This document shows, piece after piece, positions 15,414 to 22,386 of a DNA stretch of 22,386 bases. Numbering within the stretch: position 1 is the first letter of the stretch; each line of letters opens with the position of its first letter. The notes below the pieces were generated by a model. That model was not told where the DNA came from and searched no databases. It saw nothing but the letters and a program-made list of their open reading frames with translations. This DNA comes from JAGXLC01 sp964472385. GTDB lineage: Bacteria > Bacteroidota > Bacteroidia > Bacteroidales > UBA12077. The translations under genes were made by a program, and so were the position numbers. The stretch lies in NCBI GenBank assembly GCA_964472385.1, contig CAYYLT010000016.1:1-22386 (forward strand), read 5' to 3'.

Positions 15414-15668
15414 TACTGTATTATTCATGCGTCAATTTTTGGGTAGTTGCAAGGCGCCGGAAGCCCACGACTTAGGGTTTGCTGAAAACCTCTCATTTTG
15501 GAAACAACAGATATGTTTACCCTATTGATTTAAAGATTTTTTTGTGTTTTTTAGCCAACCCGGCTTCGAGGTTTTCGCTACGCAGCAGATGCCCAAAAAT
15601 TCGCGCACTCGGAAAAAATGTATAAAAATAAAAAACAAAACAGATGAATCATATCATAACACAGGCTA
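15414..15668 (+). mobile_element. MITE-like repeat element, copy B (about 255 bp, with internal insert)
   Basis: The left end TACTGTATTATTCATGCGTCA matches the inner end of copy A. The hairpin arms (TTTTTGGGTAGTTGCAAGGCG and GCAGATGCCCAAAAATT) are shared with copies A and C. Between the arms lies about 79 extra bp (about 15476-15554) flanked by TTAG on both sides, perhaps a nested insertion. The right end reads ATGAATCAT-(8 bp)-ACAGGCTA, the reverse complement of the 2180-2196 variant split by 8 bp. Its last three bases form the arcA stop codon. Confidence 0.68.
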
Positions 15669-16934
15669 AATACCTTCCCGGCATACAGGCAACGTCATGC
15701 ATCTTGCCCCTCCACCTCCCCTTGGAAGTTCAGATCCGTCGAGCCCTATAACATATTTTTGATAGGCTGCCGGATCTGATTTTCCCCGAATAACATCCTT
15801 GGCGCGCAAAATTTCATATCCATCTTTACTCAGCTCTTCCAGGGTATAAACATTTCTGGCATACCCAATTAATTTTCCGGGCCCAACAGCAAACAAGTTG
15901 GCTCCGCTATGCCACTGCTCCCGCTCCTGAATCCAATGATCTTTATTACCGCCGCAAAAAATGGGCTTTAAAGGCATTCCCAGTTTATCAAGAACAGTAA
16001 GTATATTTTCTGTTTCTTCTATACGGCTAACCGCACCATGTTCAACAGTGATATGCAGGCTCTGATACCTGTTGGTTTTTAATATCAATGGGGCGTAAAC
16101 CATGCATTCATCTCTGTCGAGAATCGAAAAGACCATATCCAGATGAATGAAAGATTCAGGATCGTGCGGCAACTCCTGTACTATAAAGTGCCTCTTCGTT
16201 ACCCCCTGATCCATAAGACTTTGAATTATAAAATCGATCCCCTGAGCGTTGGTTCTTGATCCCAGCCCCAATATCCAGATATCTTCCCTGGCTACCAGCA
16301 AATCACCTCCTTCAAGTGTGGCCCTATAATTCAGATGGTTCTTTTGCAGTGGATTAACAATTGTAGCTTTAAATATTTCGTGGTATTGAAATATCGATTC
16401 CATAATGAAAGACTCCCTTTCACGAATCTTATTCGCCATGCGTGCGATCAGAACTTTGTCCGAAATAACCATTGAGGCATCCCTGGTGAAAAAGAAATTG
16501 TGCAATGGCCTTAAGCTATAGCGTTCTTTACTTAAATACTTGCTCAAAGTATCTTTCTCCTCCACCACTCCCTGAATAAGCTGCCTGGCAACCTGTTGGG
16601 GAGTAATATCCATCAAATATTCCTGAACATCAGGTCTGTTTTCAAAATGACAGATCTTTTCAACAAGCTCCTCCCGGATCTTATCCCTGGTAAGGATATC
16701 GGCCAATAAATCCTCAACCTGATAAGTATGGGTCAGCTTGTCCAATACCCCCTTAAACTGTGCATATTCTCTCCCGGCCACGGATAAATTTAAGATATCA
16801 CTGTATAAAGCCCGTGTGGCGTTCTCCGGTGTCATATTTTCAACTTCCCTTCCAGGAGCATGGATGATGACACCTTGTAATTTACCGATCTCTGATCGTA
16901 TGGAAATATTCATTGGTAACGCTTTATTATTCAA
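15666..16934 (-). CDS. arcA: Arginine deiminase
   Basis: 422 aa, normal family length (about 400-420). Conserved active-site segments are seen in order: FTRD (149-152), LEGGD (207-211), HLD (264-266), WHSGANLFA (341-349) and GGGGARCMTLP with nucleophile Cys412. It hydrolyses arginine to citrulline and ammonia, the first step of the ADI pathway, giving ATP and alkali. The ornithine transcarbamylase and carbamate kinase genes of that pathway are absent from the window. Met8 (MNISIRSEIG, 16913) is an alternative start and matches the usual N-terminus. The stop codon TAG is built from the terminal bases of repeat element B. The split LysO exporter lies 165 bp upstream on the same strand. Confidence 0.94.
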   Translation of the reverse strand: MNNKALPMNISIRSEIGKLQGVIIHAPGREVENMTPENATRALYSDILNLSVAGREYAQFKGVLDKLTHTYQVEDLLADILTRDKIREELVEKICHFENRPDVQEYLMDITPQQVARQLIQGVVEEKDTLSKYLSKERYSLRPLHNFFFTRDASMVISDKVLIARMANKIRERESFIMESIFQYHEIFKATIVNPLQKNHLNYRATLEGGDLLVAREDIWILGLGSRTNAQGIDFIIQSLMDQGVTKRHFIVQELPHDPESFIHLDMVFSILDRDECMVYAPLILKTNRYQSLHITVEHGAVSRIEETENILTVLDKLGMPLKPIFCGGNKDHWIQEREQWHSGANLFAVGPGKLIGYARNVYTLEELSKDGYEILRAKDVIRGKSDPAAYQKYVIGLDGSELPRGGGGARCMTLPVCREGI

Positions 16935-17099
16935 TACAATTTAATCACAGTTAGATGCCCTGTAAATTCATGAAGTCGCAGCATACCCCAAATAATTCAC
17001 AAGATTATTTTTTATTTATTTAATTGGCCTTGTGTAACTTACCATGCCAAAATAATCATTTCCTTTTGTGATATTAATGATTTTTTTGTCATGGACGGT

Positions 17100-17702
17100 T
17101 CATAAGCCCAAAACCCAAGGAACGATAAAGGGAACAAGCAGCGAAAGTATCATCCCACTGAAAACAGAAATGGCAACATACTCCGTACCAATGTACCTGG
17201 TTATCACAGGTAGGGTTGTATCCATTGTCGTTGCTCCTCCTGCAGAAACCGGTCCGGTTTTATCAAAATATTTAGCCAGCAGAGGTGTGAATATAAGCGT
17301 GAGCACTTCTCTCAACAAATTGGAAAGCAACGCGATAATACCCAATCCCTCACCGGCTATTTCCTTCACCAAAACTCCCGTCAGGCTATAGTAGCCAAAA
17401 CCTGCACCAACTGCCCAACAAGATCGTAAACTCAAACTGCTGTCCAGCATAGCATAAACAAAAGTACCCATAAAAGTACCAAAAATAACGGAACCCGGAA
17501 TAAGAAATATCCTCCAACTAACCGATCGCAGCAATTTAAGGATATTTTTGGTGGAGCCGACCCCTATTCCTACCAAAAAAAGAAGCAAATACAAAGTATA
17601 CAAGGTCATTTTATTGCCAGAAATGGATTCTGGTAAAGAAGCATACAATCCAAGAAGCAGACCTATAGTAAAAAAAAGGATTATCAGTCCAGTATGTTTC
17701 AT
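17100..17702 (-). CDS. lysO: LysO-family lysine exporter, C-terminal part
   Basis: 200 aa with about six hydrophobic segments; it corresponds to the C-terminal two thirds of E. coli LysO/YbjE (299 aa). Recognisable parts are VGIGVGSTKNILKLL, FGYYSLTGVLVKEIAGE and SAGGATTMDTTLPVITRYIG. LysO exports lysine (and toxic analogues) across the inner membrane. Its start overlaps the stop of the 101-aa gene by 4 bp (ATGA), so the two halves are translationally coupled and probably assemble into one transporter. Two-gene LysO is common in Bacteroidota. It precedes arcA, so a link to basic amino-acid balance is plausible. Confidence 0.85.
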   Translation of the reverse strand: MKHTGLIILFFTIGLLLGLYASLPESISGNKMTLYTLYLLLFLVGIGVGSTKNILKLLRSVSWRIFLIPGSVIFGTFMGTFVYAMLDSSLSLRSCWAVGAGFGYYSLTGVLVKEIAGEGLGIIALLSNLLREVLTLIFTPLLAKYFDKTGPVSAGGATTMDTTLPVITRYIGTEYVAISVFSGMILSLLVPFIVPWVLGL

Positions 17703-18004
17703 TTCTGCTGCATAAAAAGTCTGACCAAAATAAAGGTTGTCAAAATACTTCCGGCCATAGCAAATAAAGTCAGCCCAATCGACTGAATTCCTATTTGCCC
17801 AAAGCTTGTTACAACCTGCTCATTGATACCTACCGAAATACCCATAAAAAACAACAGCATAAAAACAACCGCATTTGTGAGTCCGGAGTTAATTCGTAAT
17901 ATTCGCGGCTTATTTCTCAAAAACCACCCGACCCATATGCCGGCCACCAAAAAAAACATACTTTGGACCATATAAGAGATGTTAACATTTTTTTTCACCA
18001 ACAT
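17699..18004 (-). CDS. LysO-family transporter, N-terminal part
   Basis: 101 aa with three hydrophobic segments (about 11-28, 43-60 and 72-95) and the family phrase FMLLFFMGISVGIN. It equals the N-terminal third of single-chain LysO. No frameshift is needed to explain the split: the proteins have separate starts and overlap by ATGA. The first ATG is used; MVQSMFF (Met12) is an alternative. It is the first gene of the lysO-lysO-arcA set. The 240-bp gap to the divergent radical SAM gene is AT-rich and no clear promoter for this gene was found. Confidence 0.82.
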   Translation of the reverse strand: MLVKKNVNISYMVQSMFFLVAGIWVGWFLRNKPRILRINSGLTNAVVFMLLFFMGISVGINEQVVTSFGQIGIQSIGLTLFAMAGSILTTFILVRLFMQQK

Positions 18005-18197
18005 GCAGGAAAAATACAGGCCAAAGATAAAGAATTCACAATTTATTTATATCAATTCCAAATAATACGCTTATAATCTGAAATATACAGCAAGAAAGCC
18101 ATACAAAAAGAGCATGCTGGTATAAAAAAATGGCGGATCGAATTCCGGAACAATTTAACATAATAATTCCTGGCCTCTTATCGTATGTTAATTAAAC

Positions 18198-18205
18198 TAC
18201 ATTTG
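18198..18205 (+). promoter_or_regulatory. Candidate TAnnTTTG promoter box of the radical SAM gene
   Basis: TACATTTG matches the -7 consensus, about 41 nt before the first possible start codon. A convincing -33 TTG element was not found at the usual spacing. Confidence 0.4.
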
Positions 18206-18223
18206 ATAAATTTTAATACGATT

Positions 18224-18240
18224 TAACCTGTATTATTCAT
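18224..18240 (+). repeat. Solo 17-bp element terminus in the leader of the radical SAM gene
   Basis: TAACCTGTATTATTCAT is identical to the terminal repeat of element A. It is followed by 5 nt (AACAA) and ATG, the same spacing as at the peptidase gene. No second end or hairpin core is nearby. Confidence 0.75.
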
Positions 18241-18260
18241 AACAAATGGAGGTCATGGTC

Positions 18261-19703
18261 ATGAAAAATTTTATATTTTCGAATGTTTTACATGAGCTTG
18301 CTAACAACAAAGTCAGCAGAAATTATTTATTGAAAAAGCTCGACGCTTATTTGTATAATTCTATTGTGGAAAAAGATGAACGGAATTTGAATGAAGTTCA
18401 AAAAAAGAAGTACCAGTTCATGAATTCCATGCTTCAGTCTGCCGTTAGAAATGTCGAAAAAGGTTATTTTTCAAGAAATGTATTCAAACGGATCATTCAT
18501 GTATTGGTTGAAAATTCGTTCCTCAATAAGCAACAATACAGCGAGAAGCTGGAAAATTTCAAAAACCATTATGGTGAATACCCCCCAAACTTTATTGTAC
18601 TCTCACCCACGCAGGGATGCAATTTAAATTGCACAGGATGCTATGCCTCTTCCGATCCCCAAACAAGTTCCAAACTGCCTTATCATATAGTTGACCGCAT
18701 CGTTGACGAGGTACGCAACAAGTTTCACAGCCGCTTTGTGACGATCAGCGGAGGAGAGCCTTTTATGTACCGTAGCCAGGGCAAAACGCTAATGGATATT
18801 TTTGAAAAATATGACGATGTATTCTTTCTGGTTTATACAAACGGAACCCTTATTACCCCAGAAATAGCGAATAGGTTAGGCAGAATGGGAAATGTCACAC
18901 CTTCTGTATCGGTAGAAGGTTTTGAAAAAGAAACAGATGAAAGACGGGGAAAAGGAACCCACAAAAAAATATTGCAGGCATTTGAAAATCTACGAAATGC
19001 TGGAGTCCCCATTGGCATATCGGTAACCGCCACCAATGAAAATGCTGATATACTTTTGGACAATGAATTTTATGATTATTATTTCGACCGCCAGGGAGTA
19101 ACTTATATGTGGCAATTCCAGTTAATGCCCATTGGAAGAAGCAGCCATGCATTCGATCTGATGGTACCACCGGAAAAACGGGTATCCCTTTACAGAAAAT
19201 GGGAATACCTGATTTCTGAGAAAAAATATTGTGTAGCAGATTTCTGGAACAGTGGCGTGCTGGTGAATGGATGCATTGCCTACGGCAGAAGAGGCGGGTA
19301 TTTCTACATCGACTGGAATGGAAACATCATGCCTTGTGTGTTTGTACCTTATTTTGTCGATAATATTTACGATCTCTACAATAAGGAAAAATCCCTTGTT
19401 GATGCTTTGTTCTCCGGTTTTATGAAAAAAGGAAGGGAATGGATCAGAAGATATGGTCAGGCTTATCCGAAAAATCCCAATAATTGGCTGATGCCTTGTT
19501 CTATCAGAGATCACTATGAAAATTTCCGCACAAATATTCTACCCACCCATGCTGAGGGTGAAAACAAAGAAGCTTCATTATCCCTGCGGGATGATGAATA
19601 TTACAGAAGACTTATACAATATGACAAAAAACTTGAAGATTTGACGGAAGATATATGGTCAGAGGAATACCTGGAGAAAGAAAATGAAACCATAAACAAA
19701 TGA
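18261..19703 (+). CDS. Radical SAM protein with SPASM-like C-terminal cysteines, substrate unknown
   Basis: 480 aa from the ATG at 18261, chosen because GGAGG (18248-18252) stands 8 nt upstream; in-frame ATGs at 18246 and 18255 are possible. A helical N-terminal region of about 110 residues precedes the radical SAM core with the [4Fe-4S] motif CNLNCTGC (Cys120, 124, 127) and the SAM-binding SGGEP (163-167). Further cysteines (324, 338, 359, 413; GCIAYGRRGG, GNIMPC, MPCSIRDH) suggest an auxiliary cluster domain of the SPASM or Twitch kind. Such enzymes often modify peptides, but no small precursor peptide gene was seen beside it. It is monocistronic, closed by a strong terminator. Confidence 0.85.
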   Translation: MKNFIFSNVLHELANNKVSRNYLLKKLDAYLYNSIVEKDERNLNEVQKKKYQFMNSMLQSAVRNVEKGYFSRNVFKRIIHVLVENSFLNKQQYSEKLENFKNHYGEYPPNFIVLSPTQGCNLNCTGCYASSDPQTSSKLPYHIVDRIVDEVRNKFHSRFVTISGGEPFMYRSQGKTLMDIFEKYDDVFFLVYTNGTLITPEIANRLGRMGNVTPSVSVEGFEKETDERRGKGTHKKILQAFENLRNAGVPIGISVTATNENADILLDNEFYDYYFDRQGVTYMWQFQLMPIGRSSHAFDLMVPPEKRVSLYRKWEYLISEKKYCVADFWNSGVLVNGCIAYGRRGGYFYIDWNGNIMPCVFVPYFVDNIYDLYNKEKSLVDALFSGFMKKGREWIRRYGQAYPKNPNNWLMPCSIRDHYENFRTNILPTHAEGENKEASLSLRDDEYYRRLIQYDKKLEDLTEDIWSEEYLEKENETINK

Positions 19704-19756
19704 ACATTTGAACTGTATCTATATTATATTACACCTTTTCAACTGAAATAAAGATA

Positions 19757-19787
19757 AGAGACACCTTGTGAGGTGTCTCTGTTTTTT
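19757..19787 (+). terminator. Rho-independent terminator after the radical SAM gene
   Basis: AGAGACACCT (19757-19766) and AGGTGTCTCT (19771-19780) form a perfect 10-bp stem with a TGTG loop, followed by G and six T. Confidence 0.93.
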
Positions 19788-19791
19788 ATAT

Positions 19792-19799
19792 TATATTTG
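19792..19799 (+). promoter_or_regulatory. TAnnTTTG promoter box of aroC
   Basis: TATATTTG lies 23 nt before the aroC ATG and directly after the terminator T-run. A TTG at 19766-19768 (inside the hairpin) is 23 nt upstream, a slightly long spacing for -33. Confidence 0.5.
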
Positions 19800-19822
19800 A
19801 ATCATCATTAACGGCAATATTT

Positions 19823-20815
19823 ATGAATGTTTTTGGCAATGCAATCAGAATGTCCATTTTCGGTGAATCACACGGAGAACTGGTGGGTGTAACCATTGAT
19901 GGCTGCCCGGCGGGTATTGAGCTTAACCAGCAAGCATTCCATGCAGACCTTTCCAAAAGAAAAAGCGGTCAATTAGGCACTACTCCAAGAAAAGAACTGG
20001 ATAAACCTGACCTGGTTAGCGGGATTTATAAAGACATAACCACCGGTGCACCGATCACCATTATTTTTAAAAACCAAAATACAAAATCAAAAGATTATTC
20101 GGACTTTTTAACTATGCCCCGGCCGGGGCATGCTGATTTCACATCGCATAAAAAATTTGGTGGATTCAATGATCACAGGGGCAGCGGTCATTTTTCAGGA
20201 AGAATTACCCTAGGCCTTGTCGCAGCAGGTGTACTGGCCAAAAAAATCATCTCTCCGGTATTGATCAAAGCTGAGCTCACCGAGGCAGGCGGGCTAAAAG
20301 ATGTGGCCCAGGCTGTTCAAAACGCCCTCCAAAACAATGATACCATTGGCGGTATAATACAATGCAAATCTGAAAATGTCCCTGCAGGCCTGGGTGAACC
20401 TTTCTTTAATTCTGTGGAATCTATGCTCAGTCAAATCATTTTTTCTATACCAGCAATCAAGGCAATAGCATTTGGCTCCGGATTTCAAGCTGCCAGCCTG
20501 ACGGGAAGCGAGCACAATGATGCTATCATTGGTAGAGATGGAAAAACAGAAACCAATCATGCCGGGGGTATTAACGGGGGTATCACCAACGGAAATGACA
20601 TCCTGTTCAAGGTAGCAGTGAAACCTCCTTCCAGTACTCCTAAAATACAGCAAACGCTTAACTTCGAAACCGGGAAAATGGAAGATCTGGCGGTAAAAGG
20701 CCGGCATGATGCATGCATTGCATTGCGAATGCCTGTTATTATTGAAGCAGCTACCGCTTTTGTTCTGGCTGATCTGATGTTGCAGGAACAAAAAGTACCC
20801 CGCGTGATGAAATGA
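19823..20815 (+). CDS. aroC: Chorismate synthase
   Basis: 330 aa. It converts 5-enolpyruvylshikimate 3-phosphate to chorismate, the last step of the common aromatic pathway, with reduced FMN. Signature segments are FGESHGELVGVTIDGCPAG (13-31), MPRPGHADFTSHKKFGG, DHRGSGHFSGRITLG and GRHDACIALRMPVIIEA. The protein is about 30 residues shorter than the usual 355-365, and the third signature reads RHDA where RHDP is typical. The frame is intact, so it is probably a functional short variant. It converges on tilS with only 9 bp between stop codons and no room for a separate terminator. No other aro genes are nearby. Confidence 0.93.
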   Translation: MNVFGNAIRMSIFGESHGELVGVTIDGCPAGIELNQQAFHADLSKRKSGQLGTTPRKELDKPDLVSGIYKDITTGAPITIIFKNQNTKSKDYSDFLTMPRPGHADFTSHKKFGGFNDHRGSGHFSGRITLGLVAAGVLAKKIISPVLIKAELTEAGGLKDVAQAVQNALQNNDTIGGIIQCKSENVPAGLGEPFFNSVESMLSQIIFSIPAIKAIAFGSGFQAASLTGSEHNDAIIGRDGKTETNHAGGINGGITNGNDILFKVAVKPPSSTPKIQQTLNFETGKMEDLAVKGRHDACIALRMPVIIEAATAFVLADLMLQEQKVPRVMK

Positions 20816-20824
20816 GAAAGCGCA

Positions 20825-22186
20825 TCAAGAAGGTTGACGCAATAAGGTAATCTCCAATATATGTGCGGTATCCTGGTCAATTTTGAAACGATCATCCGGC
20901 CTGTCACCGACAATCCATACAATCTTCTCCGCACTGGCAAGTACCCAGGTGCGCTCTTTATCCAGTAATGAATATTTCCTGTCGGTAAAATAATCGCTTA
21001 GTTTCTTGTGGTGATCAAATCCAAAGGGTTTAAAATAATCTCCATCCTGCCATTTTCGCAATATTAGCGGAAACTTTACTTTTTCACAATCTACTGCTGC
21101 AATAGCTGGATCTTTAGGAATGTGGTAATGAATGGCTGATTCAATGAATTTAAATCCCAGCGATAGCGGCTCATCAATTCGCCTGGTAGACTCATCGATA
21201 TAGTATCTTCGTGAATCCTCAAGCTGCTTATCCGTTACAATAAGATATTTCCGATCTATAATCAACCGGTGGGAAGAGGTGTAATAAATTTTACCGGGTT
21301 CTGCGTCCAAATTTGCAACAATCTCCAGAATGGTTTCTCTTGAAAAATTATAGTGCCTGAGGATCTCAAATAAGACGGTGCGTTTTTCATCAGTCCTGCT
21401 GAGTTTATCAACATCAATATATGCATCATAACCTTGTGTAAACAACAGTTCCGACTTTTTCTGTTCAATGGCTTGCTCATAAAAGGCATAAGCTTCCCGG
21501 AATCTTTCGGTGTTTTCCCATAGGGTATCCAGAAAACGTGGATTATAACGTTGAAATTCCGGAAGAATATGGTGCCGGATCCTGTTGCGGAGATACTTAT
21601 CGGTCAGATTGGAGGAATCTTCCCTGAAATCCAGATCAAATTCACGGCTAAATTGATAAATTTCTTTTCTATCAGCAAAAAGCAGAGGTCTGACAATGTG
21701 ATCATTCCTGGCTTTTATCCCGGTTATACCCTTCAAACCCGTACCTCTCGTGATATTGATAAAAAAAGTTTCTGCCAGATCATCCTTGTTATGACCCAGC
21801 GCAATAACATGATAATGGTATTGGCCCCTCAATTCATTCAGCCATCCATATCTTAACTGTCTGGCGGCTATTTGAATGGATAACTTATTTTCCGAAGCAT
21901 AATTTTGTGTATCAAAGTTCCTGCTATAAAAGGGAAGCTTATGATAAGCGGCAAGTTGCCGGACAAATTGTTGTTCTTCATCTGATTCTTTGCCTCTCAG
22001 CTGGAAATTGCAATGGGCTATGCCTGTTTGATAACCGGCCTGTAAGAGCAGATGCATCATAACAACAGAATCAACCCCCCCGCTTACGGCAGCCAAAATC
22101 CGGTCATGCCTGGAAAAAAGCTGATTGGTTTGAATAAAATCTACAAATCTTTGGTACATGATCATATGGTATGCTTTGTTCGGCAT
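20825..22186 (-). CDS. tilS: tRNA(Ile)-lysidine synthase
   Basis: 453 aa, normal length. The N-terminal PP-loop ATPase domain carries SGGVDS (35-40) and the family segment HNKDDLAETFFINITRGTGLKGITGI. A substrate-binding domain follows, and the C-terminal TilS domain includes LILRKWQDGDYFKPFGFDHHKKLSDYF (a run of conserved contacts). It attaches lysine to C34 of tRNA-Ile(CAU), so the tRNA reads AUA; it is an essential housekeeping gene. The start is MPNKAYHM at 22186; Met8 (22165) or Met10 (22159) would also fit. Repeat element C begins 22 bp upstream, so its promoter probably lies in or next to the element. Confidence 0.95.
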   Translation of the reverse strand: MPNKAYHMIMYQRFVDFIQTNQLFSRHDRILAAVSGGVDSVVMMHLLLQAGYQTGIAHCNFQLRGKESDEEQQFVRQLAAYHKLPFYSRNFDTQNYASENKLSIQIAARQLRYGWLNELRGQYHYHVIALGHNKDDLAETFFINITRGTGLKGITGIKARNDHIVRPLLFADRKEIYQFSREFDLDFREDSSNLTDKYLRNRIRHHILPEFQRYNPRFLDTLWENTERFREAYAFYEQAIEQKKSELLFTQGYDAYIDVDKLSRTDEKRTVLFEILRHYNFSRETILEIVANLDAEPGKIYYTSSHRLIIDRKYLIVTDKQLEDSRRYYIDESTRRIDEPLSLGFKFIESAIHYHIPKDPAIAAVDCEKVKFPLILRKWQDGDYFKPFGFDHHKKLSDYFTDRKYSLLDKERTWVLASAEKIVWIVGDRPDDRFKIDQDTAHILEITLLRQPS

Positions 22187-22208
22187 GAAATTTCCGATTT
22201 GAAGATAC

Positions 22209-22386
22209 TAACCTTTATTATTCATGCGTCAAGTTTTGGTTAGGCGCAAGGCGTCGAAAGCCGACGACGCAGCCTTCTGCTTCGAGGCTTTCGCAACGCA
22301 GCAGATGCACAAAAATTTTAAACAGATGAATACAAATAAAAATTCTTGACCATAATAAGTAATATGCTAATATTCTTTTGTTTATA
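22209..22386 (+). mobile_element. MITE-like repeat element, copy C (cut by the window end)
   Basis: The left end TAACCTTTATTATTCAT has one mismatch to the 17-bp terminal repeat. The hairpin core (22240-22315) has AAGGCGTCGAAAGCC on the left and GGCTTTCGCAACGCAGCAG on the right. The last 48 bases (22339-22386) align with the tail of copy A (13595-13642, reverse complement) at roughly 80 percent by eye, including the shared stretch TAATATTCTTTTGTTTATA. The far terminal repeat is predicted about 40 bp beyond the window. Confidence 0.7.

Noticed and set aside
17100..18004. LysO as a frameshifted pseudogene
   Set aside because: Both parts have proper starts and an ATGA overlap, and two-gene LysO is common in Bacteroidota.
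1..22386. CRISPR array, tRNA, rRNA or prophage genes
   Set aside because: No regular repeat-spacer pattern, cloverleaf with CCA-type end, rRNA-like stretch or phage structural gene was seen.

Overview
The window looks like chromosomal DNA from an anaerobic, fermentative member of the Bacteroidota, probably Bacteroidales or Marinilabiliales. The evidence is a secreted peptidase with a C-terminal type IX secretion sorting domain, TAnnTTTG-type promoter boxes, mostly absent Shine-Dalgarno sequences, the two-gene form of LysO, and an AT-rich intergenic style. No tRNA, rRNA, CRISPR array or full-size insertion sequence was seen.

Layout. (1) 1-4850, plus strand: an LpoB-like lipoprotein, a COG3014-type lipoprotein, and a large papain-family (C1) peptidase with lectin-like, PKD and T9SS sorting regions. 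(2) 13430-4962, minus strand: a ten-gene [FeFe]-hydrogenase island. Its upstream half (13430-9659) encodes two DRTGG proteins, an RsbW-like ATPase, an H-cluster protein resembling sensory hydrogenases, a PHP phosphoesterase and a second GHKL ATPase. Its downstream half (9499-4962) encodes a cysteine-free thioredoxin-fold protein (HydD-like) and the HydB, HydA and HydC subunits of an NAD-linked, probably electron-bifurcating hydrogenase. (3) 13.9-15.1 kb: sucC without sucD, sitting between two inverted copies of a small repeat element. (4) 15.7-18.0 kb, minus strand: arginine deiminase and a split LysO exporter. (5) 18.2-19.7 kb: a radical SAM/SPASM-like protein of unknown substrate, ended by a textbook terminator. 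(6) 19.8-22.2 kb: aroC and tilS, convergent.

How it works together. Each half of the hydrogenase island has its own promoter. In both, a near-perfect Rex-type palindrome starts exactly 7 bp upstream of the TAnnTTTG box, and a second shared 17-bp box lies further upstream. This suggests joint control of the sensor half and the enzyme half by the NADH/NAD+ ratio and a second, unidentified factor. The sensor half looks like a complete H2- or redox-sensing module.

The second striking theme is a family of MITE-like elements of about 220-255 bp with 17-bp terminal repeats (TAACCTGTATTATTCAT) and a hairpin core. There are three copies. One supplies the arcA stop codon and one runs off the right end of the window. 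Solo copies of the terminal 17-mer stand exactly 5 nt in front of start codons.
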